From the NCBI GenBank assembly GCA_028023455.1, contig JAQFVV010012530.1, forward strand, positions 3,186,909 to 3,250,908: 64,000 nucleotides of DNA, read 5' to 3'. The notes below the pieces were generated by a model. That model was not told the DNA's origin. It made no database searches and saw only the letters and a program-made list of their open reading frames with translations. This document shows, piece by piece, positions 11,801 to 27,600 of the stretch. Within the stretch, counting starts at the first letter, position 1. Each line of letters begins with the position of its first letter. The translations under genes were made by a program, and so were the position numbers. This stretch comes from Epiperipatus broadwayi. Lineage: Eukaryota > Onychophora > Udeonychophora > Euonychophora > Peripatidae.

Positions 11801-14800
11801 ATCTGGGCTTATTCTCATCCCTGATTTTACTGTTCTTTTTTAATCTATAAATTATAGTAAAGTAAACTTGATATGCCAATGACTATGCTACATAAAGAAG
11901 CCAAGAAATTTATGGCCTTGAGGTAGAATCAGCAAATTATGAAATCTCTGATCAATTTGTAATATTAGCTCTTACAAAGACAAAAGTTTTTATATAAATA
12001 GAGTAAGACTTAAACATTTTAGAAACTCCTATAGCAATTTAACAAATGCCCTTAAAATCTAAGTATATTAAGAAAAATAGCATATAGAAATGCATAAAAA
12101 GGTATTTTTTTTACGATCTAGCTTACTTCTATTTGCAACGTAAAAAAAAGGATTTTACAGAGTATTTAAAATTCATGTTTATCCTATTATATGAATGTTA
12201 TGAGCTATATTACTTGAATTAATTGATCTTTAATCTAAAATTCTCTATAATCTATATCAATATGACTAATCATCATCATAATTTTTGACATTTATCGATC
12301 CACTGTAGGATGAAGGAGTTCCAAATTTAATCCAGTTTACCTAATCCACGAGCCAATTCTTTCCACATAATATCATCAAACTTCCTTTCTTCATCTATTA
12401 ATCTCGTATGTAAGCTCTTTCTAGGATTTTTACAGTTTTTTGGAATCCAATTTAAAGCTTCAGCTATTCAGCTATTATCATCTCTTCTAGAAATATGTCC
12501 AACCTAATTCTATTTCAGTCTTTTAATTCTTTCAATAATGTCAGTATATCTATTTGTTCTCTTCTTCATAATTTCATTTTTTATCTCTTATTATTTCTAA
12601 AGTATATCTTTTCATACTTCATTGCATAAACAGAAGTCTCTGTATTGTTTTTCTGCTGCACATTCAAGCCTCAGATCCATAAGTTATTAAAAATCTTTAT
12701 TTTCAAACACATAGACATATTTCCTTTTAATATTAACCAATTTCTTCCAAAAAGGACACCTTACATCTTTAAGTGTGTGAATAATTTCATTCATTAAATT
12801 TCCATCTGTATTAATAATCTGAACAAGATATTTGTAGTTGTAAATTTTCCTGAATTCATCATGGCCAATCTTTAGTTTCTTCTAAAAGAAATCCATTGAA
12901 TAAACACAAAACATCAATTTCCTTTACAAACACGGACTCATTGACAATTACTTCTCTTAATATAATATAAATAATAGCAAAATCAGTTATTTTAACTCTG
13001 CTAATTAGAGCAATCTATTGTAAATTTGAGTAATCAATGGACAGCAGATAGTATAGTGCTACAAGTCTTCATCTCTAGATCAACTGGTTTCTGGTCTTTT
13101 CCTTCATTACTGAAGAGGAGAAATCAAAACTATAATTAATTTACTCAAAGCTTCTAGCAGTAACTTACTACTTTTTATATTACTCAAGCAGAAATTTAAA
13201 AAAGCACACCATATCATCAATTGTATACTGATTACTCATGCTTAAAATGTATAGCTCTAGTGTAGAATGAAGTCAACTATTCTTAAACACATTTTAAAGA
13301 TAGAAGGATCCGATAGACACATGATGAAACAGAATGTCAAAACATATATAAAGTGACATGATGCTAAACTATACAGTTATGTAAATGAAATTTATCTTGG
13401 GTTTAAAATATTAGAATTTTTTTAAATTTCAGATTAATAGTTTGAATAATATGTATAAGTTCAGTAGTTCAAGAATTTGAAACCTAAGTTTTTATTTAAA
13501 CATCAAACTAACTTGAACAATATAGAGGAATAAAAGGTGACTGCTTGATGCATAAGGATATGAGTTGCAATTTTAAATTCTGGTTGTCACTTATGAAGAC
13601 AGAAACCAGAAACTAACCTGGAAATGAGTATTTTAAAGGACTACACCATCTGGTGAGCTTGGGGTTTTGTATCACTATGCCATCTGGTGTAATTTAAAAC
13701 ACGATAGCATGTGGCTTTAATACATAATTTTGGAGTCAAATGAAGATAACTAACTACTCATGAAAGCATCAGAGTAAACATGTGTGAGATTAAGTGAAGT
13801 TGTTGTTGGTATACACAAATAATTACAATCTTTCTTTAGAATGCTTGAAATTAATACATTTTCAAAAAATTCCAGATATAGAGTTTAATTTTTATTAAAT
13901 ATAAAAAATATCTCTTTATTATTTAACATATGTGATTATGTATTTTTTACTTGTTAAAGAATGCAGAAAAAAATGTGACACATATAAAATAAATTAATAT
14001 AGTGAATATTACATAAAAATAGAAAAATTGAAAAATAATATTTTAAAAGATATGATCATAAAAAAATAATCGAATAGTTTATTGCTTCAGAGCTCGCAAG
14101 ACGTTTGAGCATAGGAAATGTCAGACTGGATTTAAGGATCTCGAACTGCAAAGATTATCACATTATAAGTGCAACAGTCCAACCTGGGTGAAAGGTACAT
14201 TGACCTGGCCTAATTGATAAAACAAATTCAGTTAAAATGCACCTTAGGGGGCATTTATATTTTTTACTAAGTCTATCCCCATCCATATTTTTGGAAAGTT
14301 TGATAAATTGTAATTGGAATTTTATATGGAATCATATAATTGTGAAAAGACTCATGATGCACAAGTAATGCATCCACTTGCTGTGCCTAAGCCCTAGGTC
14401 TGAATCCAGACTATGTAATTTTTTTAAGAGATTTGGGATTTTTCTTTCGATTAATTTCCTGTAGCTAATCGAACTAATAATCTAACAGTGGCCAGTAAAT
14501 GGGTATCTAAATTATTCGTGGTTTGAAATAAAAGAGGAAAACATTCTAACGTTCACTACCCAGCAATTGAAAAAATCCTGATGATGATGACTTCTCCATT
14601 ACTACACTATTTATGAGGAATTGTTGGAAAAGCCTTCACTCTAAAGTAAGTCACTTATTAAAATTTGTTCATGTTTTTTTACTATAATCTGCCTGGTAAA
14701 TTCTCAGAAAATCATGAGATATTTCAGCACCAAAATATAAGCTGATTTAACCAGATGAAAATTAATCCAAAAACTTTTAGCTCCTATGTCTGTACTCTCC

Positions 14801-16790
14801 ACTTGCCTAATATGCCCAGAATTAAATCACTGTGTTACATTAACCAGATCATTAGATGTTCAGTATTCAAGCAACAGGCTGAACCTAGAACAGCATATTC
14901 ATCCAGTTAATAAAACAGGGAGAAGGGTATGTAAATATAAATTAATCTATGCATCTTTAGATCAAGTCTTATCTTCTACAACAGATTCATCAGCAAAGGA
15001 AATCAATGGGATAATGAGACCATATTATTTTTATTACAAAGTTGCTTTTTAATTTTGTAACCTCAGTACTAAAAGTGGAAAACATTACAAAGCCATATTT
15101 TTCAGATCTTCAAACTAGTAATGAATCTTTGATTTTGTATACAAATTTATATTTGATAAATACGAAAACACTAAATAAACGTAATTAACTTGCATATAAT
15201 TACTACCAGTGATATTTGAAAAATATAAAGTTCAATGTTTTTATAAACATTTGATAATTCAATTAGATGATGATGATAGTCCACTTTAAAACACCATCAC
15301 CACAAACCGTATGCCAAACTTTTGGAAGCGTATTTGTTTAAAAAAATGTAATGTCGTTATTTTGATAATATTTATAAATTGCACTATTTCCATCATTTAA
15401 TATGAATTTATCTTTAGAACAGTTAAAATTTATTTACATTTTTCAAACACAATTAACTATTTATACAAATTAATACATACTACGAAGTTATGATGGAACT
15501 CTTCTTGGATATGGTACTGACAACGGAATCGAACTTGGATCTTTATAATTATGAATATTGAATCTAAAGTGACACCGTAACCAAGTAGGCTATTCTGTCA
15601 AAGTCAGCTGCGCAATAACAATTTCATATATTTTTGTAAGAAGGTCCAACTGATTTTCCATTTTTTTAAGGGCAAGGTAATTGAGTAATTACCAAACCTT
15701 ATGGATAACCATATTAGATTGACTTGGGAGTTATTTGCTATTGTTATATGAATTGCTTCTTTGAATGTTCTTCTTTATATTTCACATGGCAATGACAAAT
15801 CAACATAGTGTTATTATTCATGAAATTTGGTATCTACTCATTAATCTTACCCTCAGGAAAAATGGAGAAATTAGTAAGACACCTCATAGGTAAATATATT
15901 AAATCTCTGCTGATGGTTGACTTTAATATTTTATAAATCTAAAGATCTAGATTCGATTCCTATGCTACTATTTTCAATGATCTGATTAGCAACCCATGAA
16001 GAAGAGAAAATGGCAATATCATTCAAAATGCATTATGTACTAATTTTAGTGCTATTAATGACAGTTGAATGTATTTAAAAAGTTTATTAAAGTTTGAATT
16101 TTTGTGAAAACATTTAACAATTGATATTATATGCTGGAAATAGTTCAACATATAATTATTTTTAAAAGAGTAGTTTGTTTGATTTTTCTGTACTATCTTC
16201 TTTTTCAGGCTCCTCTCTTTTAAGAATGTTTTCAATTAGAAGGCTTCTATATATTTTTCTTTCATATCTTTTTATCTCCAACAACTACATCTGAAAGATC
16301 ATTTCTTTCCATGATGTTCATTATTGTGTCTTTGATCTTATGATTTTTCTTCAGTCTTGATCTTGTCATTGATTCATTGCTAACGTTGTCTGTTCATTTT
16401 TACTTTTTATTATCCCCCCTTCTGCTTCATACTATGATAAACTCCTTACCAAAAATACCATAAGTGACTTTTTTTGTTTTAATTTATGTAATATTGTGTA
16501 AAAAAATCTCTTTTGCAGATTTTTTTTCAAAAAAATATAATCCATAAATCAAGTAATATTGAAACTATTATTAATAGTAAATAATTATTAAGATATATAT
16601 TGTAATGGGATGGCTATATCTTGGAGGTGAACCTGGGGTGATGGCAGAAATCATCATCAACCCCAAGTCAACAATATTTTAATAAAATAATTTAATATAA
16701 AATATAAGTAAGATAAGATATTATAAGAGATATTAAAGAATGATATTAAAGTAATTTTTGACATCACAATATATATATATATTATGACCT

Positions 16791-16858
<68 letters not shown>

Positions 16859-18520
16859 CAATGTTATATTCTAGAGCATGAGATCTAAAGAACACTGAGA
16901 TCAGCCCAGTCATTCTTCAGAGCAACCATGATTAACTGTACATAACTATATATTGACCAGCATTACCAATAAGTATAAGTAAGTAATACTCAAAATAACC
17001 ATTCATCATCATGAATGATCATCAATAAAATACAAGTAAATCAACAGTTAATCTGGTGACTGAATTAAAAACAATAAAAAATATAAATCAACACTCTACC
17101 TGATGACTAGATTGGAAATGGGTCTTCTGTAGACCAGGATAACTATTGAGCTTATGCCAGCTTGGGAAATTATTTAAACCATAGTTTGGATGCACTAACT
17201 TAAGTGATAATTCATAAGAATACATAACTAGAAAAACAATAATGCTGGATGTCAAAACATGCTGATCATCTTAAATGCTCTGGCCACTTAATAGCATTAA
17301 TGTGCTGGAAAACTATAAACTTAATTTCTAATAGACTAAACTAAAATAAAATGTAGTGCATGAGCTTTAAAGAATATAATCTTATGTGCCAACCAGGATG
17401 ATGATTTATTGATCATCACTGGATGCCCCTGCACTAAAAATACACCCCCATTTATATATCAGCCATTAAACATGAATCTAGCTCAGGAGAACACAAGCTC
17501 TATAACTGTTATGATGACCAAGAGAATGATGGAATACAATTTTTAACAATTGAATACAAGTTTATTAACAATAAAATAAAATATTAAAAGGACTCTAGAA
17601 TATGGCTCTACAATTAGAAGCTTCTGACTTTGATTAACATACAATAAAAAATTATCACATTTGTGATTTATAAAATTACTATTCATAATTTAAGTTATCA
17701 CATTGATTTACATATATGTTCAAATAGGTCTATTTAAAACTAGACAGCGCATAGACATGTGGTTTAATATAAAATGAACATTTTTGAATTGACATTTAAT
17801 ACTGAATAAAAAAATGATTAAATTTATATATGTGTTATACTTGACAAGCATTGATCTATATACTCACACATACATATGTGTGCATATAATTTCTGAATGT
17901 ATTTAAATTGTTACAAAATAAACATTTTTACTTGTCACTTTTAAATGAGATAAAATACCAATAATAAAAAAATAATTAAAATTTACATATGTTAATTTGA
18001 CACAATAATAAAAGTTATTAAAATATATTTTCGTATAAATGCATGCATGTAACATGTATAAATAAAATTATAGATGATATAAATTAATTATAAACACTTT
18101 TATAAAAAGTTTTCTTTTTCATAAAAAAAATAGTCAATTGTTTTCTTTTTCAGGTAATTGTTTTAATTCATTAATTATCAATTGGATTTTAAATTTAAAA
18201 TGTCCTTCTTTTCTTTTCTTTAGTTTAAAAGATTTTTGAAATCTGTTTTTTCTTTTAAAACATAAAATTTAAAATAATATTATTCTATATATGTCACACA
18301 ATCACAGATTGACTTTTAATTATAAGATTTTTAAAAATTTAAAAATATAAATTTAAAAATGTCTTTTTAAGGGATATTAAAATAACTTCTTTACAAAATA
18401 TATGTATACAATCATCTATGTTCCTTCTTTTAGATGTGTGACTCAAACAAATTATTCATTAGTTTTACTTTAAGTTATTAAGTTATTTTAAGGATTTTAA
18501 GATTTTACACTAACTCACTA

Positions 18521-18614
<94 letters not shown>

Positions 18615-21600
18615 GTGTTCTCTGCATATAGATACATCAGCATATGATGAAATTCTCTTGGTAAGCTTAGTTTTTGGTCAAGATAAGGGTTGTTCTGCAG
18701 TTGGTTCCACTTAAACTAGGATTTGGTAAGCTTCAGACCAGCAAGTTATTTTCTCAGAACACCTTTTTGGCTATGAATATCAACACAAAAATGTGCCATT
18801 TTTCCAGTGAATTCAAACTCCAGCAGTGAACTGTAGAGCAGCTACTTTCTTGTATTTTTAAATCCTCATGATAGCTTTGTACAATTCTGGAATTCAACTC
18901 TGCAGCTAGCTATTGTGCTACAGCTCCCAGCTTCTGCAGATAACTATCTCACAAAAAATTTTTATTAGTCGAAATTTGCAGCTAGTTGTTAGCCAACTGC
19001 TTCTCAAAATATAGCCCAGACTGAACTGGTATTTTTATCAGCCATTATATAGAATCATTTGAGGTAATAAAACACATTGAAGACTGTTTTTAATCTGTCT
19101 AATTCTTTTTACTCAAGAGTTGATAAAAACACAGTAACTGTTTTCAGTCTGTCTTGATTAAAACCAATTTTAATCTCCCAAAAGCACTTTTAATTAAAAA
19201 GTGACATTTGGAAATCTTATCAAAGATTTTTAAAATTAGATAATAGAAATTTTTACATAGATAATAATACAAGTATTAAAAGATTTTCAAAGATAGATAT
19301 TTTTACAATTATCAGTAGACATGCTTGTTTTTAAATTCAAAATGAGAATAATAATAATATTTATTTAGGCCTTTTTAAATATTTATTTCATAATGAAATT
19401 TTATTTCATATTCAAAGTTATTTAACTCTTTATTTATTCCAGGAAGTGTAGAAAAATATCTACAAAAATTTGTTTGTGTTTATTTCTACTTTTCCTTTAT
19501 ATATATATTTATGCACACACATTATATTATTGTGTGCCATATAATAGACTTGTTATAATATATATTTAATGGATGTTTAGATGGAAATATATATGTCAAA
19601 TTATTCATATCTAATTTTTTAATTAGAAAATTATTTACCTAGAATAATAGGTAATTAAGGATGTGCTCTAGGCTGGAAGTAAAACTGTCAGGATATTGCA
19701 TTAAAAAACAGAATTCTCTTTTTATTGTCACTCTAGATCTAATATAGAGATAAAGGACAAGAGTTTATGTATAAGTGTAAAAAATCAAACCATAGCATAT
19801 TTTTCATTTTTTTTACTTATTGTAATATATCCATCTATTGGAAAGTTATGTATTATAATATATTTTAATGGATGTTTAGATGAAAATATTTGTGTGGAGT
19901 TATCCATTTATAATTATTAATTAGAAAACTCTTTCTCTAAAATATTAGTTTTAGGTAAAGCATTTTCTAATTAAATAATTATAAGGGGTAACTCCAGATA
20001 AATATTTCCCTATATAAATAAAGTACTTTTTGGATTAAACTGTGTATTATTCTGTATTAATTCATTTGAAAAAATAATGTTGACCATTGTCAAGATCAAA
20101 TTTTTAAACAAAAACCATTAGGTCTCAAGTAATAACAAGATTGATCATGAAGAATATTCAAATTAACAAAATATTTACTTTTTTCCGTTTGTCCATTAAT
20201 TGATTTCAAGTTAATTTTAGAATAAAAGATAAAACAAGGGGTCTCCACAAGGCTGGAATGTTGTGCTTAATTTAAACTAAGTTGATAAGCACAATCCTTG
20301 TGGAGACCATTTATTTTATGTTTTTTTTCTAAAATTAGTGTGAAACTAAAAAAAATAAACATTTTGTTAATCCATGTATTTTGCAAATCAACTATCAAAT
20401 ATATATAGTCATCATTTTTTTATTTCAAGCTCAATCGTGTTACTACTTGAGATCTAACCGTATTTTTTAAAACTTGACTTAGACAATGATAGGTATTATT
20501 TCGTCTAAACTGCGAATTATTTTTAACATAAAAATTACTTTATTTACATCATATAATCATGAAAACATTAAACATAATATATATATAGCTAAATATGTGA
20601 AATAGCTTTTGTTTATCCTATTGCAATACAAAAAATAACAGTGATTGAAAAACACTACCACCAGTCTTTTCAATCAATGAATAATAAAACTTTAGATATT
20701 TCTTTTATTAATGCTTTATTCTCTAGTTAAAAACTTCTAGATATGCATTTACTGACCAATATAGAATAGTTATCTAAATAAGTTTTGAACATGTACCTGA
20801 AAAAAAAAATGTACGTCTAGTTGGAATCTGAAAAAAAAATTATAGAATATTTATCTATGTTCGCTTTGGCCATGTATTTGATAGGAAATTTCTAAACTTA
20901 ATTGAAATATGGGGCGGAAAACCCATCTTATCTGGCAGAATTCAAAACCAGATCATCACTATAGTTATTTAAAGCGATTTTAATTATTAAACTATAATAT
21001 TTTCCAGTTAAAAAAATTGATCAAGCAAAATTTTATTCAAGATATCTTTTTTTAAAAATAAAAATATTAAAAATTAGTCCTTTCTACTCTAGAGATTAAA
21101 GAAAACACAGAACATATTTTCCAATTTTTTTTTTTAGTATAGATCATATCAGATGGTCGTTATATGATAGAATTAAAATGAGAAGTACAATAATTTTAAC
21201 AAAAAAATTGAAAATAGAGAATACGTTTGGAAATTTGATTAGAATAATTTATATAATTTTAGAGAAAAGGAAAAAAGAAAACTTAATCGAAAATATAATA
21301 TAGTTTAAAGCAGCTAGCAATAAAAATATGTCAGTACTAAATCTTTATGCTGAAATAATAGATTTTTAGGTGGGCTTTGAGCATTCCATCATCAGATTTT
21401 CAATGAAATGGATGGATGAAGAGTGGTGGAGTGGAGTGGTGTGGTTTGAAGCCTGTCCATTAAAGTATGAAGAGTGGCTATCTTAAGATAAGCTGAGCTT
21501 TGATTGTATATATGTGTGGAGATGATAATGTGGACCAACTGATGAGTGCTGGTTTAGCATGAAATACGTATATTGGCGATTATTTATCTTTTCGACATGT

Positions 21601-24600
21601 GTGTCATCAAGTATGTCAGCGGTATGAGATAGCATGGATGGTTGAGTGTCGTGTGAAAATCTGAGTTTAAACTCCCTATATATTGCATATAGAAGTGCAG
21701 GAATGAAAAAGCCTGTACTGTAGAAAAAATTAATATTGTAAATAATAATATAAGTTTTTTTTACAGGTCATGTTACACTTGCTGAAATGTATATCGGACT
21801 CGGAGACATTTCCGTGGGTGATTCAAAAAAAGTTTACATTCGCCTGTTTATTGAGTGTTCCGTTCTGAATTGGAAAAAGGAAGCACTTATTTTATTATCG
21901 TTTAATTCCGATTATATTTTTATTCAGACTGACAAACCCATATATACTCCAAATCAGGAAGGTAAATATGAACCCTTGATTCATTTTGCTTTTCATTAGT
22001 TAAATAGATTAGGGGTTTGAAAAGTATAATTTGCAATATTTTTCCAAATTTAGCATAGATAGCATTTCATTTAACCTTGGATTTTTTAAATTATTATTAT
22101 AGCAATATATCAATAAAAATAATAAATATAACCGTAATTAACTATTATATTTAGTCTCTCAATCAGCAGAAGTACTTTGGTTAATTCCTTAACCCTCCTC
22201 AATTGCCGTTAAATACAAAAAACAAAACGGAAGCAAACGTCATCAACCCAAATTCCGAATTTATACTTTTTAATTGTATTATATATATTACTAATTTATT
22301 TTATAAATGTCAACTCAAAATTGTTGGAAGTTTGACATTATATATGAATAATAATTATACATAAAAAGCCTTTTTCGGCCTATGGATTTGTGTCATTTTA
22401 ACTGTTAAGCATTTATTTTAACATTAAGCAAATATTGCAGATAGACTACCATTTATTGGTTTATAATGGAATCAAACTAACAACAATAACAAGATAAACA
22501 TCAGTAAAAATGAATCAAACTACTCATATAGATATCCAGAATAATTTCAAAGAATTGCCTATATAATATAACAATATACAAAATAAATAATACATTATTC
22601 AACTTTATATACTATTTAATATACTTTTCCATTCATTTTTAATTAACCTGTTGTTAACTAAATTTATTGAAGTTTTATAAGTATTCATACAATTACTTAA
22701 GTTATGCTTAATGTGATATGTTTCATATATGTCTTGTGTTTCAATCATTAAATGTTGTAAGTTTGACACTGGGAAATCAAATTTTAATAATATTGACAAA
22801 TGTTAAGCAAACGATGAAGATATGTGTAAGTGATTGTGATCTGCACTAATGGTAGGGTGTTGGTTCAGAATGATATACATCTTAGGGATGACTTGTCTTT
22901 TGCATATGTCTTTATTCATATCCTTCAATGGAATAAAAGTTTTATGTATAACTAAAAAATAATATTTAATGTCAAGATTGTTTTAATCACCTCTAATCAC
23001 AAAAATAACATGAAAATATTCTAGTATGGCATATTCTTTTCCATTGCTTTTAAAAATGATCAACTTTATTATTCACATATTGAATTGTTATTTAAATGCA
23101 TAATGCAATTATGTCACACAATCCTCTTGTTTCAAATATGTTACTCAGAATTATTTTACAGACAGACACTTGATGAGACATTTTAATAAACTTGCAATAC
23201 AATTTTACTTTTCATTTATCAATATTCATTCATTCAGTCAGATAAAATAATTCCTTTCTTATCTGATGTTACATATTCAAGCATTAGTAAAAGTTATTTA
23301 TGTGCTATTTAAATTAGTAAAATACATGATGTTTATACAGTATTTTAATTTATAATATGGTGACATTATTTATTAAATTATATTTCTATTAGGTCATTAA
23401 TACACAAGGCAGAGTTATATAATACCCATCTTCAAGAGAAGCTTGTCATAAAAATAAACATTTAAATATGTAAATGAACAATTAAATGGATCAGATTTGT
23501 GGACCTAAATAGAAAAGATATTGCTCATATTGTTAATAGAAGAGTCTGCTGTTTCAAAGGCAACTGAAAAGAACATTTGTCAAACTGCATATCCAAATGA
23601 AAATTGTTACTATTCTTTCATCCTGTGATAAAGTTAAGAATGAAATGAAAATAATTGAAGACTTAACATTATTTAAATTTATTTTAAATTTAAAACAATA
23701 TAAATGCAATTCATTAATTCTACTTTGAACACTTTTTAACAAAAACCTTTTATTGTACATATATGCATACACAATTATGTTTTGACTGTCCTGCAGTCTT
23801 CTTCAGAGCCACTTTTACTTAAATTTTTTAAAAGTACAAAAAAACACTTTAAAAAAAATAAAAGCAAAAGTGGCTCTGAAGAAAACTTCAGGGCAGTCGA
23901 AACATGATTGTGTATGCATATATGTACAATAAAAGGCTTTGGCTAAAAAGTGTTCAATGTAGAGTTGATAAATCGCATTTATATAAGATATTACAGCAAA
24001 TTAAAGGAATTGGTTAATTTCGTTAATATTTAGAACAGTATAACTCCTAAAAAAATGGTTTGAGTTACTGACAGCATATTATGATTTACCCTTCAAGTCG
24101 TATGCATTTTTATGTGAAAACAATTATTTTTTCATAGAACTGTGGCCTCATATTGATGAACTCCTGATTATAGACAGTTAAATACAAAATACACTTTAAA
24201 ACTATTAACATCAATAATGGGTGTAAGACAATTGTATCAGGATTATAGAAGTAATAATCATAGCCTTCATAATGAAAAATAACTGTTTAGCATTGCCATT
24301 ATAATCACACTTCATGTGTCAGGTATATCCTTAAGAGTGATCTTGAAAGCACCTTAAATTTATTTCAACTTAACACTGAAGGAATATCAAAATCAAAAAT
24401 GAAGATTGTCTCCAAACTGTTGGAAAAATGACTGTTATTACACTTCAGGAGATATTATTCACCTAACATTAAATCTTTCTAAAATTTCCAAATTTATATT
24501 GATTTTTAGTAAAACACATTGTAAACGTGATTTAACAAAATTTGTTTCAAAACACCTTATAAAATAAATATTTGTTTTATTGAAAATAATTCAAACAATA

Positions 24601-27600
24601 TTGCAATTATCATTTATATAGATATTTAATAGTAAAAAAAAAATAACCCGTTTTTCTGCAATAATTGTAATGATTTAGACAATGTTAAAACATTTAACAG
24701 CGGAACGAGTTTGAATTTGTAATAAAGACAATTTATTTAAAGCTGAGCTCTTTCAGTACTGAATAATATCATAATCATAGCATTATGTGATTAAAAGAGT
24801 TGAGATCTAGATTTAAAATTACTTTTAATTAAAGAATAGATTATCATAAAATTGAATTTTTAGGGGATTTACATACTAATGAAAAAAATGGTAACTGCAA
24901 GAACGTTTTTTTTTTTTTTTTTAGAAAGAGGGGTACTAGAATCCTTTTTATTTATTGATGGCGTGGCCATCTCTAGCTATTGATCATGCCTCCTTTCTCT
25001 TTCGAACAAACGATATCAGCTATAAAGAGATCAAAGTTGCTATTCTTGGCCCGATTGTATAGATAATTATGCTGAAAAGTTAACTCGGGTTTCAACATAG
25101 TAAGACTTTAAACAATTAGGTTTTTTGCAATTAATTTTGTACGTAATTTGATGTGAAGCCTTTCTAGTTATTTTGTCTTTTGAATTATTTAATAATTTAT
25201 TTAAAGACGGAGGCGAGCGAAAACTGATATTACATTTATTGGTACAAATATTTAAAAATTTATGTGCGACTTTCGAAACATAAGGGAGGCTAGACCATTT
25301 TTTATAATCAGATTAAATCTTTATAGGGCGCAAGATTTTGTTATAAAAATTAGAGATAATTGCATTTACTTTCTTAGGATTGTACTTAAATGTTGATTAG
25401 ATCTTTAATATACAGATCGATGTTTCTTCTCCGATCTGCCTCGAATTTGCTCAGCTTTAAGTTTCTATGGAGACTATGGAGAAAACATTTCAGACAAGCG
25501 TATTTATGGGAGAAGGTAGTATTAGAGTGTATGTTGCTACTTACATTCAATGGTTTTAAAATCATTTTATAATCAAAACATTGTCCTGTATGATGATATC
25601 TAAGACTAAAAATTTTATGTTGTGAAGAAGCTCATTTTCCTTCTGGATGGTTCAAGTTAAAGTGGTTGTAGATGCTAACTCAATATGAATTTTACTAATA
25701 GTTTCTTTGTTTGCACATACTAAAGTATCTTCCACATATCTGGAATATAAAAAAGTATTAGACAGACACTCAAATTTTGGAAGAATCAAATTCTCAAATT
25801 TGGACAAATACAGCCTGCAGACAACTCCACTGAAAGTAAGCCCCTCAGGCCAGCCATGATTCATTTTATATGTTTTGTAATTGATTGATGCAATTATTGC
25901 ATCATTAATCCAATTTAATGTGTCTATAATAAAGTTTTTTTACTCGATGTCATAATAGACTTACTGCAGAATTTTAATAGATTCATGGGAGGGATAGATC
26001 CTACAATTCATTAACGTTCAGTTAGACAATTTTGCAGCTATTATCATTTTAAAATTTTTAATCTTTTCAATAAATTCATACGATGGAGGTTAAGTAAGTT
26101 ATCAACTTTTAAGCTGAATAAATTTAACATTAATTTACTTTATTAAGCCAAACAATAAAAAAAGAGTCCATTTAGGTTGAAATTGGATTCATGTTTTTGG
26201 TTAAAAATGGTCTACCATAAACTGCTGATCTAATGATATTAGATCATTTTACTTATCATTCATCATAAATAAAATGTAATCTCTCTTGGAATTTGCATTC
26301 CTATTTGAAGATGGTATTTAAAGAAAATTGAATGGAATTATTTTTTGATATTTTGAATAGAATATTAATAAAATGTCTCCAATTTTCTCTTGCTATTATA
26401 GCATTAACAAACTCACAGAACTGATTTCAAAGAAGTTAACCTTCATGGCTATCAAAAAAGATTTATCACAGGTTGGAACAAACTTAGCAGTGATCTTTGT
26501 GGCCAATTTTTGCTACTAAATATATGAAAATTGCTGACAAACGTATTAAATCTCTGAATGATTCTAGAAAAAAAAACTACTTGTCTTTGATCGTCTTAAA
26601 TTAATAAAGGCTTCAGGAGTAGATAATATACTTCCAAAGTTTTTTAAAAAAATATAGAACCTAAAGACAAAGCATGTTTGGTAAAATTATTCAGCAACGT
26701 TATTAATTCTAAAAATTTGGTGTAAGAGCAAGACTATAGAAGTCTTAAAACCAAATAAACCTAGAAATGGTGCAGAAAAATTATTCCCCAATTTCATTAT
26801 TATGTATTTCTTTCAAACTATTTGAAAAAATCATATTAAAAAAAGTTCTGCCAATAGTTGAGAGCCATATATCTATAGATCAGGCTGGGTTTAAACCAAA
26901 AAAGAAGCCACTATGAACGAATTGTTAGCATAAAAAAGGTTTTCAAAAAATAAAATAAAATTGATGCTATCTTTATTGATCTAACCTCACTATTAGATTT
27001 ACTTATTGAACTACTCTCCAATAAAAAAGATCTTACCTGAAGTTCAGTTCTATTATGTATTTTATTTAATATATTCTCCAGTGATCTTCCAGATACAAAA
27101 TGCATGAAATTTATCTTTGCTGATGATGTTGTTTTGATTTTACAAAGATATTCTTTTTAATTTCTCAATAAGAATATAAAAAGGTTGGAAATCTTTACAA
27201 AGATCGAGATCTTATTCCTAATCCAACCAAAACAGTATGCTCAATTTTTTACCTAAACAGTAAAGAAATATTTATAATCTAAGTATAATCTTTTTAGCAA
27301 TAGGCTTTGGATTATAGAATAACATATTTTCATCACCTATCTAAGAGTAAATTTAAAGTAATTTTTAAAAATATTTTCCTCCGAAAGCTGACAGCACTAT
27401 TTGGAATTATGATGCAAGTATTTCACTACAACTGTCTTAGCAGTAGGGTATTTTACTTGTGAATATTTGTTACTGTTTGTAGAAAAGTGACATTAAGTTT
27501 CTAGATACTCAATTAAATATTATATGAAATATTATTGGCACATCCAAGTCTATTTCTTTGTGATAGCTTCCTATTATTTATCCATTTCTACATCAGATAT

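Noticed and set aside
14786-15052. 88-codon open frame on the + strand
   Set aside because: No recognisable family, no splice or promoter context, and it sits among decayed repeats. Treated as chance.
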